Of a stretch of DNA of 23,469 nt, positions 1-9,315 are shown piece by piece. Every line of letters begins with the position of its first letter. The first letter of the stretch is position 1. The translations under genes and the position numbers were made by a program. Location of the stretch: assembly GCA_025201805.1 (NCBI GenBank), contig MU619454.1, positions 1 to 23,469 of the forward strand. The letters are read 5' to 3'. Below the pieces are notes generated by a model that was given only the letters and a program-made list of their open reading frames with translations, did no database searches and had not been told where the DNA came from. The stretch comes from Parasitella parasitica (taxonomy: Eukaryota; Mucoromycota; Mucoromycetes; Mucorales; Mucoraceae).

Positions 1-21
1 TCAGATTTGCACTTCGAATTC

Positions 22-1491
22 ATGGCTCTTTCCGACAAACAAACATTGACTACAGGAAGGAATCTCATTGGTGGAAACACTGGAGATTCTCGCCATAACC
101 CAAACAAACAAAAAGACCCAATGCGCTCATACGCACAGGTAATCAAGTCTAATCAAGCAAGGGATTGCTTTGATTTAGGACGCAGGACAGCAGCTGAAAT
201 AGGAGAACTGTCTGAGGGTGGAAAACTGTACATCCACGCCAAGGATAAAAACTCCATAGTAATTGACGGTGCTCAGTTTACTGAGGCAAATGTCAATTTT
301 AAGGAACTCGGCGTTCTACTTCGGGAGCAATACCCGGAAGCACTTGGACTTCGCATTCGTAATGCAACCAAAGGCACTCACTACTTCGAAATCAATTTTC
401 GTACAGCAGCAGCCAGGGAAGAGGCCCTGAAGAAAGATTTTGCCTACAAAGACAAGAAGGTGACTGTCAGTCGAACCTTCCCCAAGGATGCTACTATCAT
501 TCGAGTTAGTATCAGTGATCTACCCTTTGAGGACGAGGCCATCCTCAAGGAACATATGAGCGATATCTTTAAATACCATGGTGAAATTCTGGAAATGGGT
601 CTACTGTACACTGTACATGGTCACTGGTTCACCGGTCGAGGCTTTGTTACTTTGAACAGACTGCCGGGAAAGGACTATAAGGATTTGACACCTCAAATGG
701 AATCTTGGGACGATAATGAAAATCTAACGCTCACGTACACTAACATGAAGCCTAGTTGTAGTCGCTGTCATGTCACCGATCATGTCTTCGGTAACTGCCC
801 CACAATGATACGTAAGATGAAGAAATGTTACATTTGTGGTCACTCTGATCATTTGCAAGCTGGCTGCCCAGAGGCTTGGTGGAACCTCAACAAGATGGCT
901 AAAAAGATTGCCAAACGTAATGCAGCCCATAAGTCGCCCAATCAGCCAAGTACTCCTGATGACACCACGATTATCAAGGAATCTGCCAATTCTGCTGCTC
1001 CCTCTCAGATAGCCTCTAAAGACGACTCGCCAACTATCGTCCAGCAGATTGAGGGGTCTACCTCAGAGCATGAAGGACCGTCGAAGGTTGCTGACGGTAC
1101 GACTTCTACCCAGGCCGATCTGGTGGTAGATCACCATGATGCCCTGGGAGCTCCCGACCAAATTGACCCGGCTCTCCCGGAGAGTAGCAATGATGCCCAC
1201 CATCAGGAGGAGAGAGAAGATATGTCTGATGCCGACATGGGCTCTGATGTTGATGATAGCGACTTGGACATGTTTGAAGCTGCCAAGGAAGCTGAAGAGA
1301 CCAATGTCTCTATTGAACAAGTTCTGGCCAAACAACGTCTGCTGCTCAAGAAGGCCAAAAACAAGAAGCAGAAAACGATCAAACAGATGAAAGGTAACAA
1401 GGCGTTGGGCCATTCCAGTTTTGGGGCTCGCGTAAGTGGTGGGGTTGCTAAGGGGCAGAAGCAATCCACCAACACTTCTTTAACGTTATAA
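22..1491 (+). CDS. LINE ORF1 protein (RRM-like, two CCHC zinc knuckles)
   Basis: A 489-aa protein from the first ATG; the frame is open upstream to the window edge, so the true start may be further left. It is probably the RNA-binding partner of the LINE ribonucleoprotein. Residues about 75-140 look like one alpha/beta RNA-binding fold. Residues about 157-225 look like an RRM, with RVSISDLP as RNP2-like and GRGFVTL as RNP1-like strands. Two CX2CX4HX4C knuckles follow: C246-C249-H254-C259 and C269-C272-H277-C282. The C-terminal 200 residues are Ser/Asp/Glu-rich and then strongly Lys-rich (coiled-coil-like, about 425-465). The stop at 1489-1491 is only 5 nt before the ATG that begins ORF2, which suggests coupled termination-reinitiation. 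RRM plus CCHC in ORF1 is known for L1/Tx1-type elements; the domain limits are my reading. Confidence 0.88.
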   Translation: MALSDKQTLTTGRNLIGGNTGDSRHNPNKQKDPMRSYAQVIKSNQARDCFDLGRRTAAEIGELSEGGKLYIHAKDKNSIVIDGAQFTEANVNFKELGVLLREQYPEALGLRIRNATKGTHYFEINFRTAAAREEALKKDFAYKDKKVTVSRTFPKDATIIRVSISDLPFEDEAILKEHMSDIFKYHGEILEMGLLYTVHGHWFTGRGFVTLNRLPGKDYKDLTPQMESWDDNENLTLTYTNMKPSCSRCHVTDHVFGNCPTMIRKMKKCYICGHSDHLQAGCPEAWWNLNKMAKKIAKRNAAHKSPNQPSTPDDTTIIKESANSAAPSQIASKDDSPTIVQQIEGSTSEHEGPSKVADGTTSTQADLVVDHHDALGAPDQIDPALPESSNDAHHQEEREDMSDADMGSDVDDSDLDMFEAAKEAEETNVSIEQVLAKQRLLLKKAKNKKQKTIKQMKGNKALGHSSFGARVSGGVAKGQKQSTNTSLTL

Positions 1492-1529
1492 TTATTATGA
1501 GTAATCATAATAATTATAGCCAAACCTAG

Positions 1530-4500
1530 AATATCAAATTTGGATCACTTAATTGTAGATATCTACTCAAAGTCAACAATCCCCAATTATCTGATTCTTT
1601 TATTCGGTATTTGAGGTTGCAAAAATTTGACATTTTTGCCTGCCAAGAAACCCATATACCCTCACTACACTTTGAAGATCGGACAGCCATGCTCAACATG
1701 AAATTCCAATCTTATCAAAGCTTATGGACATCCCAATGTGGATTATTGAATTTTAACAAGAATATCAACATGGAAAAAATACACTCCTCCAATGATGGTA
1801 GATTTATATTGGCGAAATTATCGGTACCTGCAGAGCCAAACTTTTTGCCTATATACGTACTCAACGTATATGCACCTGCGGATACTATACAAAACAAAAC
1901 CGTTTTTTACAACAATTTGATAGCATATCTCAAATCGCTAGATAATTATGGTGATATACTGGAACGTCTGATTCTTGCTGGTGATTTCAATTTTCAGTAT
2001 GATTTACGATTGCCTGGCAACACACCTAGCAAGCAACCAACAGCATTTGTGAACTTTACAGATTCATTTCTGCATGACTGCAACAACAATTACAGCGATC
2101 CCTTTTTTGAAACTCTACCAACCTTTGTTCGAGGGCGAGTGATCAAAACCCTCGACTATATCATGGTTGGTCGGCTTTTAAAAGATCTCTACTTTGACAA
2201 CAACATCCAATACATTTCTCGTGAGTGGACAGATCACCATCTACTGACGGTCAGCTTGAAGATACAACTGTCGAATACTGGAAAAGGATTATGGCGAGCA
2301 AATCCAAACCTCGTTCATTATAAGTCTTATATTCAGAAGATTAACTCTGGTATTTCGCACTTTATGCAGAGCATCCTTGCTCATTCTTCTGATAGCAATC
2401 AAATCAAATGGGATCGCTTAAAAGGCTACGTTCGTAAGTTAACTAAAGCTTACTGCAGCAATCGTTCTTCCTGGCGAAAAGAACGCTTAAAAGAGCTTCA
2501 AAGCAAACGAAATCAACTGATGAGACAGTACAAACACGATCAAACGGCTTTGCAGGAACGCCTACCAAAGCTTGAACATAATATAGCGTATCTGGAACAT
2601 GAACTGGCTCGAAATGCAAGCTTAAAAGCGGGTAGACGTTGGCTTGACAACAACGAGAATTCAGCAGGTTTTCTGAAAGCGACTGGGGAACGTCGCCTTG
2701 CTCAGCGAAAGATGGACATTCTCATTCACCCCACCTCGAACGCCCTTTGCTCCTCTACAATGGAAAAGCTGGATGCGGTACATTCCTTTTATCATGTACT
2801 ATACTCCCCAGAGCCAATTCATAGGTACTCAATGGATAAGTTGCTTAGAGGAATTCAGAAGACAATTTCTGTCGAAGACGCGGATTTCATTATCTCGCGT
2901 ATAGATATCGATGATATCCTCCAATCTGCCGCTCGTTGTCCAAAGGTCAGCAGCCCTGGGCGGGACGGACTTCCATATCCTATCCTTCGTTTGATTTTGG
3001 CTCACCCTGAGTGTCAGAATTTGGCTCTTCAAATATATAATGACGCTTTAAATCTTGGTATCTTCCCTCCCTCTTGGCAGGAAACTTGCATAGTCCTCCT
3101 TCCAAAACAAGGAGACCTTAAGGATCTTGCCAATTGGAGGCCCATCTCCCTGATAAATACTGATTGCAAGGTATTCACTAGAATTTTGAATTCTCGGGTG
3201 ATTGATGCTGCTAATCAGGTGATTACGCAACAACAAGCGGGTTTTATGCCTAACCGTTTTATTGGCGATCACGGCCTCGCTCTGCGAATTCTGATGGAAG
3301 ACGCTCAACTATATTCCAACCGAGCTCTTGGGGTGGCCATCGATAGCGCTAAAGCATATGATTATGTCAACGAGAACTACATTTGCAAAGTATTGCAAAA
3401 GTTTGGTTTTCCCTCCACATTCATCACAAGCATTCGCAATTTGTTCTTTAAGAACCAAATAGTGATTAACGTTAACGGGTTTTTGACAGATTCTGTACAG
3501 CAGAAACGGGGACTACGCCAGGGGGATTCCATTTCTCCAGTGCTCTTTAACTTTGCCTTGGAACCTCTACTGCTAGCCATCTTAAATGATCCCAATATCA
3601 AAGGATACTCCTTGAACACCAAAGCCGTCAAATCATCGAACCTTCAAGTGCCATCTCCTGCTCCCATTAAACTGTTAGCTTATGCTGATGATTTATTAGT
3701 CATTGTCAACAGTAGTGTCGAGATGCAGGCCATTCAGGATCATATATCATGCTATGGCCGTGCATCCAATGCTAGGGTTAATTATCATAAGTCGGTCGCT
3801 TTCCCCCTCTCTGGGGACAGGTCCATCGTACGTCCAGATTTGTTCCGCCTCTCACGGCGCCTTCAATTCCAATGGCACGATTCAAATAGTGCGTCCTATA
3901 TGAAATACCTTGGGTACCCCATCTGGTTTGGTGTCCACCAAAGGACGAAGTTTTGTGAAGAAAGTATCCTCAAGTTACAGGCGTCCCTCGACCGCCACTT
4001 AACGCGTAATATCTCTGTGTACGGCCGGGCAAAAATGGCCAATACTTTGTTCCTGGCTAGATTCTGGCACGTATTGAGGATTACTACGTTCCCTTTGGCC
4101 TTTATCAGGAAGATATCCTCTATGATTTACCAATTTATATGCTACAGGATCTTTCCGCCTATGAGGAAATCTGTCATTTACTTACCCAAAGAAGATGGTG
4201 GTCTGGCAGTTTTCGACATAACTGTGCAACAACATATACTACAGCAGCGTTATGTCAGGGCTCTCCTGATAGACGCCCCAGGTGAGCAGCAGCTGCCTAG
4301 TTTCCTCCTGCAGCTCCTCTCAACGTTCATACAAGTAACGTATGGGGCTCCCTACGTGCAGTTACCATTGTTGTTTAAGAACTTTCGCTGGGGCTCGCCT
4401 TTGACTGGCCTACATTGCCTCCTCCCAATTTTGCGCTCTGTCGATGCCTTTTATATTGATGATTCCTGGGATCAAAGCCAACTGTCTTTTGACACGCTGC

Positions 4501-5387
4501 TGAACTTTCCTCTCGTTGCCCTATGTCAACAGGATGACGCTGCCCATAGCATTGTTCAACACAGACAGATACGACAAAAACCGGCCAGCACTTTCTTAGA
4601 ACCAAGTCGCTTATCCGAGGCTCTAGTCTTTAAAGCTCGAAGCAGCTGTCCCAACCCTGGCCTGTTGACAAAGATTCTTCGAGCGGTAAATTCGGGTGCT
4701 CTGTCCTTCATCTCGTCCATCAACGTATACTTGTCTTCTCCCTCTGGCCCTTCTCTGAGTGCCGCGGGCAGTGGTGTTGACTTCTCGCCGTATTTTCGTT
4801 CTAAGTTCATCTACCAAGGAATATTGGTCTTGTCCATGACTAATTCTCAGCTGCGAACGATGTATATGCGAGATCACCCACCAATCAACCGCCCAGCGCT
4901 GGATGTTCATCGCTTTACTGCTATATCCTCCTTCCTCCATACGCGGATGCCCAGCTCAGCGCGTAATCTTTGGTTTCGTTTGCTACATAACAAAGTCTCA
5001 TCTAAGGTGAATTTGCGGCCTATCCTCAAGCTGCCGGATGAAATGTGTGTTTTCTGTGGCGGTCGTGAGACTACTGCCCACATGTTGTTCACTTGCCCAT
5101 CTCATGCTGATGCTTGGCAAAACTACTTTGCCTTGGTCTTTGTGCCTTCTGGTCCACTGAATATGGATCAGGTATCTCAAGATGTAATGTCGTTAAACCT
5201 ACAGGGATACCGTCTTCTGGACTCCGAATTGAAAGTTTCTGTTTTCGAAGCGGTTACATGTCTACTGACTTCTGTCTGGCGTGCCAAATGGCAACACTAT
5301 TTTGATGCAGTTGCCCCTGACAACCAATCCATCGTGGATCGTGCCATGGTCAATTTGCGACACTTATCGGCTCTTAACATTTTGTAA
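1530..5387 (+). CDS. LINE ORF2: APE endonuclease / reverse transcriptase
   Basis: This frame is open from 1530 to the stop at 5385-5387 (about 1285 aa). It nicks target DNA and reverse-transcribes the element RNA. Counting from the TTG at 1611: APE endonuclease about 1-225, with QETH (catalytic Glu 13), GDFN (124-127), LDYI and TDH (207-209, in place of the usual SDH). Reverse transcriptase about 430-760, with WRPISL, catalytic Asp 578 (AIDSAKAYD), RQGD and the YADD box (691-694). A C-terminal CX2CX7HX4C knuckle follows (C1146, C1149, H1157, C1162). Just before 1611 the frame reads SLNCR, the usual first strand of the endonuclease, so the protein must start upstream. The only suitable ATG (1497, same frame) is cut off by TAG at 1527-1529. 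No other break was found. This copy is either recently inactivated or relies on readthrough. Confidence 0.9.
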   Translation, partial: NIKFGSLNCRYLLKVNNPQLSDSFIRYLRLQKFDIFACQETHIPSLHFEDRTAMLNMKFQSYQSLWTSQCGLLNFNKNINMEKIHSSNDGRFILAKLSVPAEPNFLPIYVLNVYAPADTIQNKTVFYNNLIAYLKSLDNYGDILERLILAGDFNFQYDLRLPGNTPSKQPTAFVNFTDSFLHDCNNNYSDPFFETLPTFVRGRVIKTLDYIMVGRLLKDLYFDNNIQYISREWTDHHLLTVSLKIQLSNTGKGLWRANPNLVHYKSYIQKINSGISHFMQSILAHSSDSNQIKWDRLKGYVRKLTKAYCSNRSSWRKERLKELQSKRNQLMRQYKHDQTALQERLPKLEHNIAYLEHELARNASLKAGRRWLDNNENSAGFLKATGERRLAQRKMDILIHPTSNALCSSTMEKLDAVHSFYHVLYSPEPIHRYSMDKLLRGIQKTISVEDADFIISRIDIDDILQSAARCPKVSSPGRDGLPYPILRLILAHPECQNLALQIYNDALNLGIFPPSWQETCIVLLPKQGDLKDLANWRPISLINTDCKVFTRILNSRVIDAANQVITQQQAGFMPNRFIGDHGLALRILMEDAQLYSNRALGVAIDSAKAYDYVNENYICKVLQKFGFPSTFITSIRNLFFKNQIVINVNGFLTDSVQQKRGLRQGDSISPVLFNFALEPLLLAILNDPNIKGYSLNTKAVKSSNLQVPSPAPIKLLAYADDLLVIVNSSVEMQAIQDHISCYGRASNARVNYHKSVAFPLSGDRSIVRPDLFRLSRRLQFQWHDSNSASYMKYLGYPIWFGVHQRTKFCEESILKLQASLDRHLTRNISVYGRAKMANTLFLARFWHVLRITTFPLAFIRKISSMIYQFICYRIFPPMRKSVIYLPKEDGGLAVFDITVQQHILQQRYVRALLIDAPGEQQLPSFLLQLLSTFIQVTYGAPYVQLPLLFKNFRWGSPLTGLHCLLPILRSVDAFYIDDSWDQSQLSFDTLLNFPLVALCQQDDAAHSIVQHRQIRQKPASTFLEPSRLSEALVFKARSSCPNPGLLTKILRAVNSGALSFISSINVYLSSPSGPSLSAAGSGVDFSPYFRSKFIYQGILVLSMTNSQLRTMYMRDHPPINRPALDVHRFTAISSFLHTRMPSSARNLWFRLLHNKVSSKVNLRPILKLPDEMCVFCGGRETTAHMLFTCPSHADAWQNYFALVFVPSGPLNMDQVSQDVMSLNLQGYRLLDSELKVSVFEAVTCLLTSVWRAKWQHYFDAVAPDNQSIVDRAMVNLRHLSALNIL

Positions 5388-5476
5388 TATAGTTTTTTTG
5401 CCCCTCCTCGAGACAGGTCACTTTTCTTAATACACCTGCTCCCATATTAATTTTTAATTTTATATGAGTTTATTTT

Positions 5477-5506
5477 AATAAATCTTCATACCTACAAAAA
5501 AAAAAA
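5477..5506 (+). terminator. LINE polyadenylation signal and A-tail
   Basis: AATAAA at 5477-5482 is followed 13 nt later by an uninterrupted A11 tract (5496-5506). This is the retroposed poly(A) tail and marks the right boundary of the element. Confidence 0.85.
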
Positions 5507-6116
5507 TATACACTTTATTCCTCGCAGGATTGTGTTTATTTTGCTGTGTTCTTGTTTTATTTTATTTAATTCTTTATCATATTTAAGCATCTGCCGTACA
5601 GATTGCAACATTTTCTAGTTAGTCATTTAGTATAAATATCTCTTTCAATTGAAAGTTCTAATAAAAAATAACTTTTTATTCTTTTTTTTATTGGTTTCAT
5701 TTGACAAGACATCATTAGACGTTATTTTCTGTGTTGCTTAATTATTTGTAAGTTACATGATGATAACAGAGAGGATCAACTGGATGATGTTTATTAGCAT
5801 AGCTCTAATTCATTTCGTAATTTTTAGCTTGCTAGTTACATTTAAATCCAATATCCTTCAAGTTAAAAGATCAAACCGATCATAATACGAACTTTTCTCA
5901 TTTATCCGTTTCAAGAACCAATTTTAGTAGTAATAATGACCGCATTAAAAGGAATTTCTTCAAATACTTGCAAATGATGGACTCTTCAGATCATGCGAAT
6001 AACACTAACAAATAAATCGTAGATTGGGGGTATTGACTTAAGGCTGGGCCTAGGTTCATGTTACACAAATAATTCAAATTTGGCGTGAATTAGCTTTTGT
6101 AAAGGTAGCTCAAAAA

Positions 6117-6485
6117 CTATTTGAAGATGTTCCGTACATTCATTTTATATGGACAGCCAATTACCTGGTTTTTAGTATCTTCAAATTCTTGGCATAACAC
6201 ACGTTTGTCATCCTCTATGTTTTGATCTGTCTCCTGGCAAGGGCAGCTCTTCTGGAGCATAGACAATGAACCATACGATACCATATAGTCTTCGCTGAGT
6301 AGTGCATGTTTTACTTGTAAATTGTCTCCATTCAGCTCTCCTGATATCGTCGTTGAATTAGTGCCCAATGTTCAAATTCTCCACGTCTCTTGGAATGGCC
6401 GTTTGATGTTTTATTATCTCGTTGTAGAATATTCCATCTTGATATTTCAGCAATGCTACGAAAGTTTGCAAATTCAGAATCTCAT
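6117..6485 (-). pseudogene. Possible decayed small gene
   Basis: On the minus strand an ATG AGA TTC (MRF, as in the secreted array) at 6485-6477 lies 45 bp downstream of a TATAAAAG box (6530-6537), but a TGA follows at once (6476-6474). Further down, the same frame reads NIKRPF, a further stop, then 83 open codons (6368-6117) with a Cys-containing segment (SCPCQE ... VLCQEF ... VIGCPYK). A second frame over 6370-6485 also looks coding-like (NEIIKHQTAIPRD). This is compatible with a frameshifted relic, perhaps of the array family, but nothing proves it was ever a gene. No homolog was recognised. Confidence 0.2.
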
Positions 6486-6762
6486 CAAAGTCTCAACAGA
6501 TGGATTTGTAATTATAATATAAGTAAAGACTTTTATAGTGTCGTTGTAATAATGATAATAAAAATTGGACGAACGAAAAGTAATTTTTGGTGCACAAAAA
6601 TTGTTTATAGTGCATGATTCCGGAGTACTTGATGCAGCAATTGATTATTGTTATCTAATAAACTGTTCTATAGGGATTCATCGTAGTATCTTGTTGGAAA
6701 ACGTCATAAGAAAGAATTGAATATTACTGCCACTTTTGGCGTAAATGTTTGCAATGTATAAA

Positions 6763-6900
6763 TGTGTAGACCCGCCGAGCGCAACCCTGCGCCCTAATGG
6801 GCGAGTATTTAGATATTTGCCCCAAAATTATTATTCTAATAATAATTTGGGGCTCCGGGCCGCCCGGCGGCCTGAATTATTAGGTCATTATTTTTACACA
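6763..6900. repeat. GC-rich multi-hairpin element, MITE-like
   Basis: A 138-bp GC-rich island in AT-rich DNA. It starts TGTGTA (6763-6768) and ends TACACA (6895-6900), which are perfect inverted ends. Inside are three hairpins: CGCCC-TAAT-GGGCG near 6790, a long AT stem with GCCCC ends (arms 6819-6835 and 6838-6853, one-base asymmetry, 2-nt loop), and GGCCGCC-C-GGCGGCC near 6860-6874. No coding capacity. A small non-autonomous transposon or another foldback repeat fits best; the target-site duplication is unclear. Confidence 0.55.
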
Positions 6901-8380
6901 ATTCTAAGTTAAGGGATCTGCTAACCAACCACTTCTGAATAACTCGGAGAAACTACCAATATTATCTGATTGAAGTGGGTTGCTATTGAAAATAGACATG
7001 TTAATATGAAGCTTTTAGTGATGGAAAGTTGAATACAATTAGGACTGTATTACGTCAAATAAGGATCGTCAAAGAAGAATTGCCGAATGCAAAAAGGAAC
7101 AGGGTCACTAGCACAAGGTTTGAGTACACTTGATGAGGAAAGAATTATGGAAGCAAGATCTAGCCTAATAGAAGCTAGAACATTTCGCTTGTATCTGAAG
7201 TTGTGATTTTAAACTCTTCATCTAGTACAGCCAAACTGTGCGTCAAGTCGCAAACCACAGCATATATTCGTTACATAAACCTTTTCTTGAACCTCATTTG
7301 TGATAGTAGTGTTAATTTAGATACGTTTGTTTTCATATTGAAGTTTAGTACGTAAGAGCTTAGAGTCAATGTCTTGTATAATATGTACAAGACATGCATA
7401 TAAAGATTGCCGATCTCTATTTTTTTTACACAAATAGAATGCATTGAAAATGTATGTTGTAGATTGATTCATATCAGGTACAGCTTTTACTGCAAAAACG
7501 GAAGTTTATAATTGTTTTAATGAACAGCTTTTCATAGCGTTCTTTTCCAAAAAAAATAATCATATTCAATCTGCGTATATCCTTTACACAAATAAATAAG
7601 AGATAATGGCAAAGTCATACAGGAAACTTTGCCCAAATAGAGATTTTCTTTGTGCGGTAATACGTATAGTGTAGGTAATGAGACCTATATGTACACAGCC
7701 CATTTTAGTACCCTGCATGTACGAGACAGGATCTTATATTTTTTGTTGGCAATTAACTGTAATTGCTTGTGTAGATGCGCAGTTATACATAGCATGTTTA
7801 CTTGCAGTGATATACGTTGTCTTGTGGATACTCATGGAATGAAGTAAAATCATATTCTGCAATAAAGCCCACCAAAAATAGCATGGGGCTCTCCGTGTTT
7901 TTATCTAGTGTCGTGATATTAGGACAAACACATACTCACAAAAAAGATCTACATCTTTAAAGAAAAAAACAAAACTACAGATTGAGGAGAGGGAGACACA
8001 TGCTGGAGATAATCCTGTTCTCGGATCTGCATTGAGACAGAGATCTCTGTGTATTTGTTTGTTCTGAGGAGCTTGCTTCATGTGTAGTGCAAACGTTGGC
8101 TAAAGTTGGCTAAATTTATCCACTCAAAGAGTTTTACTCAACAAGCGATTTGAAAAGGAATATCAATCTGGTTATGTGATAAAGGAGATGCAATTGAAGT
8201 ATCTTATGGCGTAATAATAACAACGAATAAATGCGACACATGAAAAAACAAGTTGGCCCAAAGAAGGTATAGCATTGTATGCAGTAACTCGCCCCTTCTT
8301 TATGCTGCATCGTACATTCATACAACAAGATTTAGTATTTGCAACAGATAAACAAATTTGGCATCATCTTTGATCCTGCC

Positions 8381-8388
8381 TATAAAAG
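8381..8388 (+). promoter_or_regulatory. TATA box of the 8457 gene
   Basis: TATAAAAG, 69-76 bp before the ATG. It is followed by a pyrimidine-rich leader (about 8405-8430) typical of fungal transcription starts. Confidence 0.7.
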
Positions 8389-8456
8389 AGGCGTAGAATT
8401 CCTAGCTTTTTGTTCTTCATTCTTTCTCATCAGGATATCAATATCTTTTAAACAAA

Positions 8457-9224
8457 ATGCGTTTCAATCCTATTTCTCTTGGCTTAGTTGCTACCATTTT
8501 TATGGCAGCTTGTGTTCGTGCTGGCCCAGTTGGTGATGTTGCTGGCGGTGATGTTGCAGGCGATGTTGGAAATGGTGGTGTTCGTGATGCTGTTACTGAT
8601 TTAACTGGCGACCTTGGTAATGGTGGTGTAGATGAGACTGTCAAGGATGTAACTGATGGTTTAAATGTCAAGAGATCAGCCAGACTTTCTCGCAGAAAAT
8701 TATTAAGACGCCAGGATGCCGCCGAAGAAGGTGCTGCTGGTGAAGAAGGTGCTGCTGGTGAAGAAAGTGCTGCTGCTGAAGAAGGTGCTGCTGCTGAAGA
8801 AGGTGCTGCCGAAGAAGGTGCTGTTACCGAAGATGGTGCTGCTAAAAAAGGTGCTACTAAAGTCGTTACTGCTCCCGCCCCCAAAGGTGAAGAAAGTACA
8901 CACACAGGCTTAGGTAGACGTGAAACTGAAGAAGATGAAGAAGAAGAAGAAGAAGATGAGGAAGAAGAAGATGAAGAAGAAGAAGAAAGCAAGAAGGGCA
9001 AGAGATCTGAAGAAGACGAGGAGGAAGAAGAAGCAGATGAGGAAGAAGAAGAAGAAGGAGACAAGAAAGGCAAGAGATCTGAAAAAGACGAGGAGGAAAA
9101 AGATGAAGAAGAGGCTGATGAACAAGACGTAGAAGCTGATGAAGAAGAAGCTGATGAACAAGACGTAGAAGCTGATGAAGAAGAGGCTGATGAGCTTGGC
9201 GATGAAGATCCCAAGGCTCATTAA
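8457..9224 (+). CDS. Secreted Glu-rich protein with dibasic sites (array gene 1)
   Basis: 255 aa, single exon. Signal peptide about 1-22 (hydrophobic 8-19, cleavage likely after VRA). Residues 39-67 are a tandem duplication with the core GNGGVxxxVxDxT. A basic block follows: KR72-73, RR79-80, RR84-85. Residues 87-130 are short GEEGAA/AEEGAA repeats. The tail (156-250) is mostly Glu with Asp, interrupted by RR154-155, KR182-183 and KR206-207, each inside a repeated KKGKRSE unit; a DEQDVEADEEEA repeat closes it. The KR/RR sites are what Kex2 protease would cut, so a precursor releasing several peptides is plausible. The start is the only ATG upstream of the signal peptide, in context AAACAAAATG. 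First of a six-member plus-strand array; function unknown. The opposite strand is also open, but only because GAA-repeats have no stops when reversed. Confidence 0.85.
   Translation: MRFNPISLGLVATIFMAACVRAGPVGDVAGGDVAGDVGNGGVRDAVTDLTGDLGNGGVDETVKDVTDGLNVKRSARLSRRKLLRRQDAAEEGAAGEEGAAGEESAAAEEGAAAEEGAAEEGAVTEDGAAKKGATKVVTAPAPKGEESTHTGLGRRETEEDEEEEEEDEEEEDEEEEESKKGKRSEEDEEEEEADEEEEEEGDKKGKRSEKDEEEKDEEEADEQDVEADEEEADEQDVEADEEEADELGDEDPKAH
8716..9206 (+). repeat. In-frame GAA/GAT repeat tract
   Basis: Purine-rich low-complexity DNA inside array gene 1, encoding GEEGAA units and then Glu/Asp runs. Longer duplicated units (KKGKRSE blocks; the GATGAACAAGACGTAGAAGC unit) lie near the 3' end. It probably arose by replication slippage and may vary in length between strains. 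Confidence 0.75.
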
Positions 9225-9309
9225 ATTTCTTTGCGTTTTATAACAAAGCCATGTTTATCTTTTACGATATAGTTTCATTTCATTTTTCTTTGTATTCCTA
9301 AATTTAATC

Positions 9310-9315
9310 AATAAA
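9310..9315 (+). terminator. Polyadenylation signal of the 8457 gene
   Basis: AATAAA (in AATAAATAAA), 86 nt after the stop codon. Confidence 0.6.

Larger units (their letters stand above)
1..5506 (+). mobile_element. Non-LTR retrotransposon (LINE), 5' end outside window
   Basis: The element has the classical bicistronic layout of L1/Tx1-like LINEs: a nucleic-acid-binding ORF1, a short junction, then an endonuclease-reverse transcriptase ORF2, a 3' UTR with AATAAA (5477-5482) and an A11 tract (5496-5506) where the inserted copy ends. No LTRs and no RNase H domain were seen, so it is less like Tad-type fungal LINEs. The 5' UTR, if any, lies left of the window, and the reading frame of ORF1 is open to position 1. 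The long open frames argue for a fairly recent insertion, although ORF2 has an in-frame stop near its start. The target-site duplication cannot be checked because the left flank is missing. Clade assignment is uncertain. Confidence 0.93.
5507..8380. other. AT-rich intergenic region, mostly non-coding
   Basis: About 2.9 kb between the LINE and the first secreted-protein gene. Apart from the GC-rich element at 6763-6900 and a coding-like minus-strand remnant at 6117-6485, only short chance frames without recognisable motifs are present. Small items seen: a 14-bp palindrome CTTTCAATTGAAAG at 5642-5655, an ACAGAGATCTCTGT palindrome at 8037-8050, and a tandem GTTGGCTAAA pair at 8095-8114. An 18-bp string at 7932-7949 recurs exactly at 17684-17701. 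Palindromes of 14 bp are expected about once by chance in a window this size. The last 500 bp presumably contain the promoter of the 8457 gene. Confidence 0.6.

Noticed and set aside
4556-5180. Several minus-strand frames inside LINE ORF2
   Set aside because: Opposite a motif-rich reverse transcriptase frame; they have no domains and overlap one another.
7650-7847. 65-codon frame in the intergenic region
   Set aside because: Non-ATG start, AT-rich composition, no motif and no promoter or polyadenylation context.
8438-9214. 258-codon Ser-rich open frame on the minus strand
   Set aside because: Antisense of the Glu-rich repeats of array gene 1; GAA/GAT/GCT repeats reversed give TTC/ATC/AGC without stops. 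The plus strand has the signal peptide, TATA box and AATAAA.
8910-9221. Phe-rich minus-strand frame across the acidic tract
   Set aside because: Another frame of the same GAA-repeat DNA; composition is an artefact.
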